From contig NZ_CP134605.1 in assembly GCF_031844685.1 (NCBI RefSeq), positions 496,001 to 560,000 on the forward strand: DNA of 64,000 nucleotides, given 5' to 3'. Shown here one piece after another: positions 29,018 through 37,907 of this stretch. The position numbers and the translations under genes were made by a program. The notes below the pieces were generated by a model. The model was given only the letters and a program-made list of their open reading frames with translations. It was not told where the DNA came from and did no database searches. Every line of letters starts with the position of its first letter. Within the stretch, counting starts at the first letter, position 1. Source of the DNA: Streptomyces sp. ITFR-21 (GTDB taxonomy: Bacteria; Actinomycetota; Actinomycetes; Streptomycetales; Streptomycetaceae).

Positions 29018-29854
29018 ATGAGCCAGATCCCCACCATCACCCTCAACAACGGCACCGCCATCCCGCAGCTGGGGTTCGGGGTGTTCCAGATCGAGCCGGC
29101 CGACACCGGGGCGGCGGTGCTCGCCGCCCTGGAAACCGGTTACCGGCACATCGACACCGCGGAGATGTACGGCAACGAGAAGGAGGTGGGGCAGGCCGTC
29201 CGGGAGTTCGGGGTGGCCCGGGACGAGGTGTTCGTCACCAGCAAGCTCGACAACGGGTACCACGCCTACGGTGACGCGCTCGCCGCCTTCGCCCGCACGC
29301 TGGACGATCTGGACCTGGAGTACCTGGACCTGTTCCTGGTCCACTGGCCGCTGCCCGGCGTGGGCGACTTCACCGAGACCTGGAAGGCGCTGGAGGAGGT
29401 CTACCGCTCCGGCCGGGTCAAGGCGATCGGCGTGTCCAACTTCAACCCGCACCACCTGGAGCGGCTGTTCCAGAAGACCGAGGTGGTCCCCGCGGTCAAC
29501 CAGATCGAGGTGCACCCGTACCTCACCCAGGACGGTGTGCGGGCCTTCGGCGCCGAGCACGGCATCGCCACCGAGGCGTGGTCCCCGATCGCCCAGGGCA
29601 AGGTGCTCGGCGACCCGGTGATCGCCGCCGTGGCCGAGCGGGTGGGCCGGACCCCGGCCCAGGTCACCCTGCGCTGGCACATCCAGCGCGGCGACATCGT
29701 CTTCCCCAAGTCGGTGACCCGGGAGCGGATCGAGGAGAACTTCCGGCTCTTCGACTTCGAGCTGACCGCCGACGACCTGGTGGCGATCACCTCCCTCGAC
29801 CGCGGCGAGCGCACCGGCCCGGACCCGGACACGCTCGACTACGTGCCCGGCTGA
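29018..29854 (+). CDS. Aldo/keto reductase
   Basis: 278 residues, a complete NADPH-dependent (beta/alpha)8 reductase. The catalytic tetrad is visible: Asp and Tyr in DTAEMYGNEKEVG, Lys in FVTSKLDNGYH, His in LFLVHWPLPGVG. The cofactor-binding end is IVFPKSVTRERIEENFRLFD. It belongs to the AKR5/2,5-diketogluconate reductase-like group acting on small carbonyls. ATG 29018 follows GAGGAAG 9 bases upstream. It is divergent from lacI, with operator site 2 in the shared region. A strong hairpin follows. Confidence 0.92.
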   Translation: MSQIPTITLNNGTAIPQLGFGVFQIEPADTGAAVLAALETGYRHIDTAEMYGNEKEVGQAVREFGVARDEVFVTSKLDNGYHAYGDALAAFARTLDDLDLEYLDLFLVHWPLPGVGDFTETWKALEEVYRSGRVKAIGVSNFNPHHLERLFQKTEVVPAVNQIEVHPYLTQDGVRAFGAEHGIATEAWSPIAQGKVLGDPVIAAVAERVGRTPAQVTLRWHIQRGDIVFPKSVTRERIEENFRLFDFELTADDLVAITSLDRGERTGPDPDTLDYVPG

Positions 29855-29868
29855 GGCGCCTCACGCGA

Positions 29869-29904
29869 GCGGGGGCCCGGCGGCAGTCGCCGCCGGGCCC
29901 CCGC
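29869..29904. terminator. Strong hairpin between convergent genes
   Basis: GCGGGGGCCCGGCGGC, AGTC loop, GCCGCCGGGCCCCCGC: a perfect 16-bp stem 15 bases after the aldo/keto reductase stop and 22 bases from the SDR stop on the other strand, so it can serve both. Confidence 0.8.
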
Positions 29905-29925
29905 CGTGCCGGGTGCCGCGGGAAC

Positions 29926-30930
29926 TCAGCGCCGGTGCCGGCGGACCGCCTCGCCGACCGCGGCGGCGGCGCCGACCAGGACCGCCGCGGCGGGCAGCGG
30001 ATGGCGGGCGGCGAGGGTCTGGTACGAACGCGGCGCGGACCGGTCGTCGAAGCCGCCGTGCGCGCCGTGGTCGGTGCCCGCCTCGTCGTCCACCGGGTGC
30101 CAGAGGTTGTCCGGGCGGCCGTCGTCGGCGACATCGGCCGTCTGCTGGGAGTCGTAGCCGGTGCGGGCCAGGTAGCGGTCGAGCAGTCCGGCGGCGACCT
30201 TGTTGCCGAGGATGGTCGCCACCGTGGACGCCCCGACGTAGTACTGCTTGCGCTGCGGGTGCGCGGCGGCGTGCGCGACCGCGCGGGCGGCCACCTCGGG
30301 CTGGTAGATCGGCGGGACGGGCTGGGGGTCGCGGGGCAGCCGGGACCGCACCCAGGAGAACTGCGGGGTGTTGACGGCCGGCATCTGCACCAGGGTGATC
30401 CGCACCGCGCTGTGGTCGTGCATCAGCTCGGTGCGGACCGCCTCGGTAAAGCCGTTGACGGCGTGCTTGGCACCGCAGTAGGCGGACTGCAGCGGGATCG
30501 AGCGGGAGCCGAGCGCGGAGCCGACCTGGACCACGGTGCCGTGGTCACGCGGGCGCATCCGGCTCAGCGCGGCGCGGGTGCCGTTGACGAAGCCCAGGTA
30601 GGAGACGGCGGTGACGCGGTCGAAGTCCTCCGGCGCGATCTCGGCGAAGGGCGCGAAGACCGAGGTGAAGGCGACGTTGACCCAGACGTCGATGGGTCCG
30701 AACGCCTCCTGCGCCGCGTCGGCCGCGGCCTCGACCTGCCGGTGGTCGGCGACGTCGGTCGGTACGGCCAGGGCCCGGCCGCCCAGCTCCTCGACCTCGG
30801 CCGCTGCGGCGTCCAGCCCGGCGTGGCCGCGGGCCAGCAGGGCCACGCGGTCGCCCTGTTCGGCGAACAGCCTGGCGCTGGCCCGGCCGATCCCCGCGCT
30901 GGCGCCGGTGATGACGACGGTCCGGTTCAT
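29926..30930 (-). CDS. Short-chain dehydrogenase/reductase with C-terminal extension
   Basis: 334 residues. The NAD(P) motif is VVITGASAGIGRASARLFAE and the catalytic motif YCGAKHAVNGFTEAVR (Tyr-x3-Lys). The usual NNAG block is replaced by VNVAFTS, as in a subgroup of longer SDRs. After residue 250 comes an extension of about 80 residues with a hydrophobic C-terminal stretch (PAAAVLVGAAAAVGEAV), possibly membrane-associated. The substrate is unknown. Start ATG 30930. Confidence 0.88.
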   Translation of the reverse strand: MNRTVVITGASAGIGRASARLFAEQGDRVALLARGHAGLDAAAAEVEELGGRALAVPTDVADHRQVEAAADAAQEAFGPIDVWVNVAFTSVFAPFAEIAPEDFDRVTAVSYLGFVNGTRAALSRMRPRDHGTVVQVGSALGSRSIPLQSAYCGAKHAVNGFTEAVRTELMHDHSAVRITLVQMPAVNTPQFSWVRSRLPRDPQPVPPIYQPEVAARAVAHAAAHPQRKQYYVGASTVATILGNKVAAGLLDRYLARTGYDSQQTADVADDGRPDNLWHPVDDEAGTDHGAHGGFDDRSAPRSYQTLAARHPLPAAAVLVGAAAAVGEAVRRHRR

Positions 30931-31223
30931 GATGGCGGTGCCCTTCTTCTGCTCTGCCCGGGGGGCGGGGTTGTCGGTTCCGCTCAGGGGCCCGGGGCCC
31001 CGCAGGACCCGGCCGTCGGCCCGGTTTCCGCGGGACGCCGAACGGCCCCGGATGCGGTGCGCCTGCCCGCGCCGGCCCCGGTGAATCAGCCGTCCGGCGG
31101 GTATCGGGGCGCAGGTCCGCGCCGCGGCCGGGCCTTCCGGCGGCGCCGGGGCGGATCACCTCGCCGGAGGGGTTGCGGGCACCGGCGAGGAGCGGGTTCT
31201 CGATCCGGACAAACCGGCCGGTC

Positions 31224-31389
31224 AGGGCCTGTCGGGTGGATCTCCGCGGGTGGCGGAGCGGGTCCGGTGCATGCGGCTACGAGGCCGAGGCGGCAGGCGG
31301 CGAAGGTGTGTCGCCGGCCGGCGAAGCCGCGACGGACGTGCGGGCCGGGCCCCGCGACGCCGCGCGGATCCACCCGGCGGACTTCAGGC
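31224..31389. repeat. Palindromic intergenic repeat, copy C
   Basis: About 166 bp between the SDR start and the pyruvate-oxidase stop. The left end AGGGCCTGTCGGGTGGATCT pairs with the right end GCGGATCCACCCGGCGGAC. The interior (GGTGGCGGAGCGGGTCCGG, GTGTGTCGCCGGCCGGCG, GGGCCCCGCGACGCCGCGCGG) matches copies A and B. Its right edge includes the stop codon (31384-31386) of the pyruvate-oxidase-like gene. The rest of 30931-31383 has no gene. Confidence 0.8.
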
Positions 31390-33201
31390 CCCCGCGCCGG
31401 GCCGGTCGTCGCGGTGGTGGCGACCGGGCAGCAGCTCCTGCACCTTCGCCTTGAGGCCCTGCCGGACCATGCCCGCGCGGTCGCTGTCGCCGTGCAGTAC
31501 GGCCGAGGCGACGGCCTCGGCCTGGTCGAGGCCGGCGTGCGGCGGGATCGGCGGCACCGCGGGATCGGTGCGTAAGTCGATGACGAACGGCCGGTCGGCG
31601 GCCAGCGCCTGCTGCCAGGCGTCCCGTACCCCGCCGGGCTCCTCGACGCGGACACCGCCGAGGCCGACGGAGCGGGCGAAGTCGGCGTAGCGCACGTCGG
31701 GGATCGACTGCGACGGCAGGAACTGCGGGGCACCGGCCATCGCCCGCATCTCCCAGGTGACCTGGTTGAGGTCCTGGTTGTTCAGGACGGCGACGACCAG
31801 CCGCGGATCCTGCCAGCCGCGCCAGTACTTGGCGGCGGTGACGAGTTCGGCCATGCCGTTCATCTGCATGGCGCCGTCGCCGACGAGGGCGATGGCGGGC
31901 CGGTCGGAGTGCGCGAACTTGGCGCCGATGACGTACGGGACGCCGGGTCCCATGGTGGCCAGCGTCCCGGACAGCGAGCCGCGCATGGCGCCGCGCATCC
32001 GCAGGTGGCGGGCGTACCAGTTGGCGGACGACCCGGAGTCGGCGGCCAGCATGACGTTCTCCGGCAGGAGTTCGTCCAGGGAGTGCACCACGTACTCGGG
32101 GTTGATCGGGTCGGCGTCCACCGCGGCGCGGCGCTGCATGACCTCCCACCAGCGGGCCGTGTTCCTCTCCACGGTCCTGCGCCAGTCGCCGTGCTGCTTC
32201 GCCTTCAGCAGCGGCAGCAGCCGCTTGAGGGTGCCGGCCGCGTCGCCGACCAGGTTGACCTCGAAGGGGTAACGCATGCCGATCATGAACGGGTCGTTGT
32301 CGATCTGCACCGCGCGGGCCTGGCCGAACTCCGGCAGGAACTGCGTGTAGGGGAAACTCGATCCGATCACCAGCAGCGTGTCGCAGTCGCGCATCATCTC
32401 GTACGAGGGGCGGGTGCCGAGCAGGCCGACGGAGCCGGTGACGTAGGGCAGGTCGTCGGGGAGCACGTCCTTGCCGAGCAGTGCCTTGGCGACCCCGGCG
32501 CCGAGGGTGTCGGCGAGCTGCTCCACCTCCGCGCGGGCGCCCCGGGCGCCCTGGCCGAGCAGGATCGCCACCTTCGCACCGGAGTTGAGGACCTCGGCGG
32601 CGCGGGCGACGTCGCCGTCGGCGGGCACCGGGGCGTAGTCGGCCAGGCCGAGGCTGGAGGGGACCATCTTGAAGGCGTGCGTCGGCGGGGTGTAGTCGAG
32701 TTCCTGCACGTCGGCGGGGATGATGACGGCGGTGACGGTGCGCTTGGCGTAGGCGGTGCGCATCGCCCGGTCGATGACGTTGGGCAGTTGCTCGGGGACG
32801 GTCACCATCTCGCAGTAGTCGGAGGCGACGTCCTTGAACAGGCTGAGCAGGTCCACCTCCTGCTGGTAGCTGCCGCCCATGGCACTGCGGTTGGTCTGGC
32901 CGACGATGGCGACGACCGGCACGTGGTCGAGCTTGGCGTCGTACAGGCCGTTGAGCAGGTGGATCGCGCCGGGACCGGAGGTCGCCGCGCAGACGCCGAC
33001 CCGGCCGGAGAACTTCGCGTAGCCGACGGCCTCGAAGGCGGCCATCTCCTCGTGCCGGGCCTGGATGAACTCCGGCCTGTTCTCGGCGCGGCCCCAGGCG
33101 GCGAGCAGGCCGTTGATGCCGTCGCCGGGATAGCCGAAGACGTGCTCCACGTCCCATTCGCGCAGCCGCTGCAGTACGTGGTCGGACACCTTGACGGACA
33201 C
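31384..33201 (-). CDS. Thiamine pyrophosphate-dependent pyruvate oxidase/dehydrogenase (PoxB-like)
   Basis: 605 residues from GTG 33201 (VSVKVSDHVLQRLREWDVEH), SD GAGAGGAA seven bases upstream. The catalytic Glu lies in FIQARHEEMAAFEAVGYAKF. The middle FAD/nucleotide-like domain is present (ARAAEVLNSGAKVAILLGQG). The TPP motif is ALVGDGAMQMNGMAEL followed by VLNNQDL (GDG-x-NN). This group decarboxylates pyruvate to acetate and CO2, passing electrons to quinone or oxygen, though acetolactate-synthase-like roles are possible. The C-terminal tail of about 30 residues is basic (RQGLKAKVQELLPGRHHRDD) and might help membrane contact. Confidence 0.88.
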   Translation of the reverse strand: MSVKVSDHVLQRLREWDVEHVFGYPGDGINGLLAAWGRAENRPEFIQARHEEMAAFEAVGYAKFSGRVGVCAATSGPGAIHLLNGLYDAKLDHVPVVAIVGQTNRSAMGGSYQQEVDLLSLFKDVASDYCEMVTVPEQLPNVIDRAMRTAYAKRTVTAVIIPADVQELDYTPPTHAFKMVPSSLGLADYAPVPADGDVARAAEVLNSGAKVAILLGQGARGARAEVEQLADTLGAGVAKALLGKDVLPDDLPYVTGSVGLLGTRPSYEMMRDCDTLLVIGSSFPYTQFLPEFGQARAVQIDNDPFMIGMRYPFEVNLVGDAAGTLKRLLPLLKAKQHGDWRRTVERNTARWWEVMQRRAAVDADPINPEYVVHSLDELLPENVMLAADSGSSANWYARHLRMRGAMRGSLSGTLATMGPGVPYVIGAKFAHSDRPAIALVGDGAMQMNGMAELVTAAKYWRGWQDPRLVVAVLNNQDLNQVTWEMRAMAGAPQFLPSQSIPDVRYADFARSVGLGGVRVEEPGGVRDAWQQALAADRPFVIDLRTDPAVPPIPPHAGLDQAEAVASAVLHGDSDRAGMVRQGLKAKVQELLPGRHHRDDRPGAGA

Positions 33202-33533
33202 AGGGGTTCCTCTCTCGCGGACGGTACGGGCGCCGGTCCCCGGGTCGGTCCGGCGGGCGGGGCTCGGTTCGGGTACGGCGGTGGACGAGCGCGTATGCGG
33301 CGCCCGCGGCGGTGGCCGCGGCGGCGAGCGCGGTCCCGGCGGCCGGCCGGGACGGTCGGGTGAGGGCGCGGCGGGCGGGCGGCGGCCTTCTCCTGGTGGT
33401 CGTCGGGCGGGCCGCCGCCGTAGCCGGTCGGCCCGTAGCCGGTCCGGGCGGGCCGGGCCGCCGCGCTCCGGCGGCGGTCCTGCCACCTCGCGGCCCGCCC
33501 CGGTGCCGCAGGCGGTGCGCGGCGGGGCGGCCG
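33202..33533. other. 332-bp intergenic stretch before the pyruvate oxidase gene
   Basis: Two short protein-like segments can be read on the minus strand in different frames (TGYGPTGYGGGPPDDHQEK and GTALAAAATAAGAAYALVHR). Neither has a start with SD, and together they might be the remnant of a small membrane protein. I cannot support a gene. Confidence 0.35.
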
Positions 33534-33857
33534 TCAGCGTCCGAGTGCCTTGCTGAGCTGGGCCTTGGACATGGTGGAGCGGCCCTTGATACCGCGCTGC
33601 CGGGCCTCGTTGTAGAGCTGGTCCCGCGTCGGACCCTGCGCGCCGGAGTGCGAGCGCTGTCCGCCGCGCCGGGACGAGGGCATGTCGCGCGTCGAGGTGC
33701 GGCTGGCGGCCTTGGACTCGCCGGAGCGGGCGCGCTCTTTGTTGACGGTGCGCGAGGCGATCTCCTTGGCGCGCTTGTCCGACTCACCGCGGTCCTTGGC
33801 GCTGTCCTTGATGTGCTCGTACTGCCGTTCGCGCTTGGCGTTCGATCCGCTGGGCAT
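33534..33857 (-). CDS. Small basic Rho_N-like protein
   Basis: 107 residues from ATG 33857 (MPSGSNAKRERQYEHIKDSA). The N-terminal two thirds are charged and helical (KDRGESDKRAKEIASRTVNK). The C-terminus TRDQLYNEARQRGIKGRSTM followed by SKAQLSKALGR is a SAP/Rho N-terminal-like nucleic-acid-binding motif. Similar streptomycete proteins are often labelled plasmid-stabilisation-like, without experimental basis that I can cite. The gene reads away from the TetR-type operators at 34079-34130, which stand about 220 bases upstream of its start. Confidence 0.8.
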   Translation of the reverse strand: MPSGSNAKRERQYEHIKDSAKDRGESDKRAKEIASRTVNKERARSGESKAASRTSTRDMPSSRRGGQRSHSGAQGPTRDQLYNEARQRGIKGRSTMSKAQLSKALGR

Positions 33858-34078
33858 GGTGCCCGCCTTCCTGAACTCGTTCGGCCGGTGTGCTCGTCGC
33901 CGTGCCCGCCGCAGGCGGTGCGCCGGCCTCCGGCTCCCTGCCGTCGAAGGGCGCCTGCCCGGCCGCGGCGCGGGCACGCACGCCGTTCCAGTGTCGGCAC
34001 CCGGTGACCGCCGGCGCCCGCTCCGCTGGTCCGTTCGGTGGCCGCCGGGCGTGGTCCGCGGCTACGTCGGGCGCATTA

Positions 34079-34094
34079 TGGACCTTGTGGTCCA
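34079..34094. promoter_or_regulatory. TGGACC-N4-GGTCCA operator, copy 1
   Basis: Perfect 6-base inverted repeat with spacer TTGT, in the AT-richer promoter region of the SDR gene. Same motif at 34115-34130 and 35022-35037; probable binding sites of the TetR encoded at 35058. Confidence 0.65.
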
Positions 34095-34114
34095 GAGTCG
34101 TGTTACGGTTTTTC

Positions 34115-34130
34115 TGAACCGCACGGTCCA
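34115..34130. promoter_or_regulatory. TGAACC-N4-GGTCCA operator, copy 2
   Basis: Second copy, exactly 36 bases downstream of copy 1, with one mismatch in the left arm. It lies 20 bases before the SDR start codon. Confidence 0.6.
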
Positions 34131-34150
34131 CTATGGAAGAGGTCCACGGC

Positions 34151-34921
34151 ATGACCGCACGACTGCAGGGCAGGACCGCGCTCGTCACGGGCGCGACGAG
34201 CAACATCGGGCAGGCGATCGCCGTCGCCTTCGGGGCGGAGGGCGCGCACGTGGTGGTCTCCGGCCGCAGCACGGCCCGCGGCGCCGAGGTGGTGGCCGGC
34301 ATCAGGGCGGCGGGCGGCAGGGCCGACTTCGTCGCCGCCGACCTCGACGGCGGCGCGGCGGCCAGTACCGCGCTCGCCGCGGAGGCCGCCCGGGTACTCG
34401 GCGGCCGGATCGACGTCCTGGTCAACAACGCGGGCATCTTCCCCGGGGACGTCACCACGGCCACCGACGAGGCCACCTTCGACCAGGTGTACGCGGTCAA
34501 CGTGAAGGCCCCCTTCTTCCTGACCGCGGCCGTCGCCCCGGCGATGGTGGAGGCCGGCGGCGGCGCGATCGTCAACCTCGGTTCGTGGGTCGCCCGGCTC
34601 GGCCTGCCGGTCGGCGCGCTCTACAGCTCCACCAAGGGCGCGGTCGAGACCCTGACCAGGGCGTGGGCGGCCGAGTTCGGCCCGTCCGGGGTGCGGGTCA
34701 ACGCGATCTCGCCCGGCGTCATCCGCTCCCCCGCGCTCGGCGACCGGCCGCACCCGGCCGAGGTGATGATGAGGGGCACCCCGGCCGGCACCACTGGCTC
34801 GCCCGAGGCGATCGCGCAGGCGGCGGTCTATCTCGCCAGCGACGAGGCGGCGTTCGTGCACGGCACGGTGCTGGACGTGGACGGCGGCCGGGTCGGGGTC
34901 GCGGTGGTCAGCGGGACGTGA
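34151..34921 (+). CDS. SDR family oxidoreductase
   Basis: 256 residues from ATG 34151 (MTARLQGRTALVTGATSNIG). AGAGG ends 8 bases upstream, which favours this start over ATG 34133. The cofactor motif is TGATSNIG, the structural block VLVNNAGIFPGDV, and the catalytic Tyr/Lys are in YSSTKGAVETLTRAWAAEF; the C-end (EAIAQAAVYLASDEAAFVHG) is typical of 3-oxoacyl-reductase-like SDRs. Two TetR-type operators lie in its promoter and the TetR gene follows 136 bases downstream, so it is probably the repressor's target. The substrate is unknown. Confidence 0.9.
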   Translation: MTARLQGRTALVTGATSNIGQAIAVAFGAEGAHVVVSGRSTARGAEVVAGIRAAGGRADFVAADLDGGAAASTALAAEAARVLGGRIDVLVNNAGIFPGDVTTATDEATFDQVYAVNVKAPFFLTAAVAPAMVEAGGGAIVNLGSWVARLGLPVGALYSSTKGAVETLTRAWAAEFGPSGVRVNAISPGVIRSPALGDRPHPAEVMMRGTPAGTTGSPEAIAQAAVYLASDEAAFVHGTVLDVDGGRVGVAVVSGT

Positions 34922-35021
34922 GCCCGGCCCGGCGGGGCGGGCGGCGCGGCCGGCGGCGCGCGGTCCCTGGCGTACGACCGACGGCGTACGGGCGACGGCG
35001 CAGCCGCCGGGCCCGTACCCT

Positions 35022-35037
35022 TGGACCGGGAAGTCCA
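35022..35037. promoter_or_regulatory. TGGACC-N4-AGTCCA operator, copy 3
   Basis: Third copy of the same dyad, 20 bases before the TetR start codon, with one right-arm mismatch. It suggests autoregulation. Confidence 0.62.
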
Positions 35038-35057
35038 GTCGTTAGGGAGGCGGAAGC

Positions 35058-35651
35058 GTGCCGCAGGGGCTGACGAGCAAGGGCGCCGCCACCCGGCAGC
35101 GCATCATCGACGGCGCGGCGGTGCTGATGCGGCAGTCGGGCGGCGGCGTGTCGCTGGACGAGATCCGCGAGGCGACCAGTACCAGCAAGAGCCAGCTCTT
35201 CCACTACTTCCCGGACGGCCGGGAGCAGCTGGTGCTCGCGGTCGCCTCCCACGAGGCCGACCAGATCCTGGCCGACCAGCAGCCGTACCTGGACGATCTG
35301 ACCTCCTGGCGGTCCTGGCACGCCTGGCGGAACACCGTGGTGGCCCACTACAAGCGGCAGGGCCGCCAGTGCCCGCTGCGGGTGCTGCTCGGGCAGCTCG
35401 ACCCGGAGGACACCGGCGGCCAGAGCGTGCAGGCCCGGCTGATGGACAGCTGGCACGGCAAACTGGCGGCCGGGGTGCGGCATATGCAGGATCAGGACCT
35501 GATGACCCGCGGGCTGGCCGCCGACCGCGCCGCCGACGTGCTGCTGGCCGCGGTCCAGGGGGGCGCCGTCGTCCTGATCGTCACCGGCAGCACCGGTTCG
35601 CTGGAAGCCGCCGTCGACCTGACGCTGGACCAGCTGCGCGTGCACCCGTAG
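35058..35651 (+). CDS. TetR family transcriptional regulator
   Basis: 197 residues, GTG 35058 with GGGAGG 7 bases upstream. The HTH is ATRQRIIDGAAVLMRQSGGG then LDEIREATSTSKSQLFHYFP. The C-terminal ligand domain has HAWRNTVVAHYKRQGRQCPL and DRAADVLLAAVQGGAVVLIV, the pattern of TetR proteins paired with quinone or aldehyde reductases. Its own promoter and that of the upstream SDR share the dyad TGGACC-N4-GGTCCA. Likely a local repressor that senses an electrophile or the SDR substrate; this is inference. Confidence 0.9.
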   Translation: MPQGLTSKGAATRQRIIDGAAVLMRQSGGGVSLDEIREATSTSKSQLFHYFPDGREQLVLAVASHEADQILADQQPYLDDLTSWRSWHAWRNTVVAHYKRQGRQCPLRVLLGQLDPEDTGGQSVQARLMDSWHGKLAAGVRHMQDQDLMTRGLAADRAADVLLAAVQGGAVVLIVTGSTGSLEAAVDLTLDQLRVHP

Positions 35652-35720
35652 CCGCCGGTTAGGGTGGACCGACAGGTTGCCCCCGGACGCAGGCCCGGGG
35701 CCGTCGCTCCGGAGGGGTAC

Positions 35721-36590
35721 GTGACACACGGTCGGCTGGTCCGCGGCGCGGGTGTGCCGGCCGCGCTGCTCACCGTCGCCGCGGCGATCACCCTGGCGCT
35801 GCTGACCACCAGCGGCTCGGCGGTCGAGAGCCGCCCCCGGCCGCCGTTCCCGGTCCGGGTGATGCCGCTGGGCGACTCGATCACCTGGGGTCAGGGCAGC
35901 ACCGGTGACGCCGGCTACCGCAAGCCGCTGTGGCGGCTGGTGGCCGGGCAGTCCCGGTACGCCGTGCGGTTCGTCGGCTCCGAGCGCAACGGCGATCTGC
36001 CGGAGCCGGCCAACGAGGGGCACCGCGGCTGGACGATCGGCCAGGTCCGGGGCAGGGTCGACGGCTGGCTGGCGGTGTCGCGGCCCGATGTCGTCCTGCT
36101 GCACCTGGGCATCAACGACCTGCGCCACAACGTGGACGTCGCCCGCGCACCGGACCGGCTGGCCGAGCTGGTCGACCGGATCTACGCCGACCGGCCGGGC
36201 GTCTCGGTGGTGTATATGGGCCTGCTGCCGGTCGCCTCGCACCAGCGGACCCCGCTCACCACGCGGCTGCGCGCCGAGGTCGCCGCGTTCGACCGGCGGG
36301 CCGCCGCTCTCCAGGCCGCCGAGCGGCGGCGCGGTCGCGCCTTCTGGTACGTCACCCCGCCCGACCTCACCGTCGCCGAGATGAGCGACGGCGTGCACCC
36401 CGACGACGCGGGCTACCGGCGGATGGCCGAGGCGTTCTTCCCGGTGCTCGGCAAGGCGGTGGCCGAGCGGATGAGCCGGCCGGCGCCCTCCCCCTCCCCG
36501 CCCGCCGCCTCCGCGCCCGGCCCGCCCGCCGCCCCCTCCGCCGGGGCGAAGGCCGCCAGGGCGAAGGCCGTCGGCGCGGGGGCCGGCTGA
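35721..36590 (+). CDS. Secreted SGNH/GDSL hydrolase
   Basis: 289 residues, GTG 35721 after GGAGGGG. An N-terminal membrane/signal segment (VPAALLTVAAAITLALLTTS) is followed by the full SGNH set: RVMPLGDSITWGQGSTGD (nucleophile Ser), the Gly block, LHLGINDLRHNVD (Asn) and SDGVHPDDAGYRRMAEAF (Asp/His). It therefore looks active as an esterase or lipase on an unknown substrate. The C-terminal 45 residues are Pro/Ala/Ser-rich (PSPSPPAASAPGPPAAPSAG), perhaps a wall-spanning tail. In contrast to the remnant at 2848, this copy is intact and has no fascin-like lobe. Confidence 0.88.
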   Translation: MTHGRLVRGAGVPAALLTVAAAITLALLTTSGSAVESRPRPPFPVRVMPLGDSITWGQGSTGDAGYRKPLWRLVAGQSRYAVRFVGSERNGDLPEPANEGHRGWTIGQVRGRVDGWLAVSRPDVVLLHLGINDLRHNVDVARAPDRLAELVDRIYADRPGVSVVYMGLLPVASHQRTPLTTRLRAEVAAFDRRAAALQAAERRRGRAFWYVTPPDLTVAEMSDGVHPDDAGYRRMAEAFFPVLGKAVAERMSRPAPSPSPPAASAPGPPAAPSAGAKAARAKAVGAGAG

Positions 36591-36601
36591 CCGGCCGGCA
36601 C

Positions 36602-37606
36602 TCAACCGGGCGCCGGCAGCTCGCCCGATCCGCGTACCACCAGCCGGGTGAGCAGCACCACGTCCCGGGGCGCCGAACGGTCGCCGGCTATCCGGGAGAA
36701 GACCAGGTCCGCCGCGGTGCCGCCGAGCGCCGCCGGGTCCTGGCTGACCACGGTCAGCGGTGGGCTGAGCCGTTCGGCCAGCGGCAGGTCGTCGAAGCCG
36801 ACGACCGCGATCCGCGCGGGGTGGTCGAGTCCGTCGAGCACCCCGAGGGTGATCAGGTCGTTGCTGGTGAACACGGCGGTCGGCGGCTGCGGCAGTTCGC
36901 GCAGCTCGGCCAGCGCGGCGCCGGCCGCGGCGCGCGAGCGCAGGCCGTGCCGGACCAGCGGTTGGTCCTCGGGTATGCCGTGTGCGGCGAGCGCGGCGAG
37001 ATAGCCCGTGTAGCGCTCCCTTTGCGTCCATATCTCGTACCGGTCGCCGAGGTAGGCGATCCGGCGGTGGCCCCGGTCGAGCAGGTGGGTGACGGCGCGC
37101 TGGGCGCCGGCCCGGTTGTCGACGGTGACGGTGTCCACGTCCAGGCCCTCGGCGGGGCGGTCCACGCACACCACCCGGGTGCCGGCCGCCATGGGCTGTT
37201 CGAGGAAGCCGTGGCCGCCGACGGTGGGCACGATGATCAGGCCGTCCACCTGGCGGGCGGTGAAGGCGGCGATGACCTCGCGCTCGCGGCGGGGCTCGTC
37301 GTTGGTGCTGGCGACCAGCACCACATAGCCGCGGCGGTGTGCCTCGTCCTCCACCGAGCGGGCCAGCAGGGCGTAGAACGGGTTGGCGAGGTCGTCGACG
37401 ACCAGGCCGATGGTGGCGGTGCCCGGGCGCTTCTGCCGCAAGTGGCGGGCGTTGTCGTTGCGCTGGTAGCCGAGCCGGCGGACCGCCTGCTCGACCTTCG
37501 CGGCGGTGCCGGGGCTCACTGCGGCCTCACCCGAGACGACCCGGGAGACGGTCATCGGGCTGACGCCCGCGGCGCGGGCCACGTCCTTCATCGTCGGGCG
37601 CCTCAC
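36602..37606 (-). CDS. LacI family transcriptional regulator
   Basis: 334 residues. The HTH is MKDVARAAGVSPMTVSRVVS with the hinge LGYQRNDNARHLRQKRPGTA. The effector domain shows IGLVVDDLANPFYALLARSV, RGHRRIAYLGDRYEIWTQRE and IAVVGFDDLPLAERLSPPLT. GTG 37606 (preceded by GAGGAGG) is preferred, with ATG 37591 as alternative. It is divergent from the GH92 mannosidase gene, and the dyad TGGTAACGTTCACA lies between them. It probably represses the mannosidase until a mannose-type sugar binds. Confidence 0.9.
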   Translation of the reverse strand: MRRPTMKDVARAAGVSPMTVSRVVSGEAAVSPGTAAKVEQAVRRLGYQRNDNARHLRQKRPGTATIGLVVDDLANPFYALLARSVEDEAHRRGYVVLVASTNDEPRREREVIAAFTARQVDGLIIVPTVGGHGFLEQPMAAGTRVVCVDRPAEGLDVDTVTVDNRAGAQRAVTHLLDRGHRRIAYLGDRYEIWTQRERYTGYLAALAAHGIPEDQPLVRHGLRSRAAAGAALAELRELPQPPTAVFTSNDLITLGVLDGLDHPARIAVVGFDDLPLAERLSPPLTVVSQDPAALGGTAADLVFSRIAGDRSAPRDVVLLTRLVVRGSGELPAPG

Positions 37607-37893
37607 GGGCCTCCTCGTCCTCCTGCCGGGCCGCGGCGGGGGCCGGCCGCCCCCTCGCACCGATGATGGCAGGCGGGCCCGGCGGGCGGGGCGCCGGCGA
37701 CGTGCACGGCGGACCGGGTGCGGTACGGGCGACATGACGGGGGTGTGGGCGGGTCTTGCGGCGTCCGGCGGCGGCAGCGCCGCTACGCTGCGGAGCGGCC
37801 GCCCGACCGGCCGGCGCCGCCCGCGGTATGTGCCGGCGGCCTGGTCCGGACCCTTGACATCCGTCAGGTACACATCAAAACTGCTCCCTTGCC

Positions 37894-37907
37894 TGGTAAC
37901 GTTCACA
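37894..37907. promoter_or_regulatory. LacI-type operator candidate before GH92
   Basis: TGGTAACGTTCACA has the LacI-family layout TG-N2-AACGTT-N2-CA with the central CG. It lies in the divergent lacI/GH92 region, about 35 bases after a TTGACA (37854-37859) that may be the GH92 -35 box. Confidence 0.5.

Noticed and set aside
33202-33533. Small membrane protein upstream of the pyruvate oxidase gene
   Set aside because: The two protein-like segments lie in different frames and have no start codon with SD.
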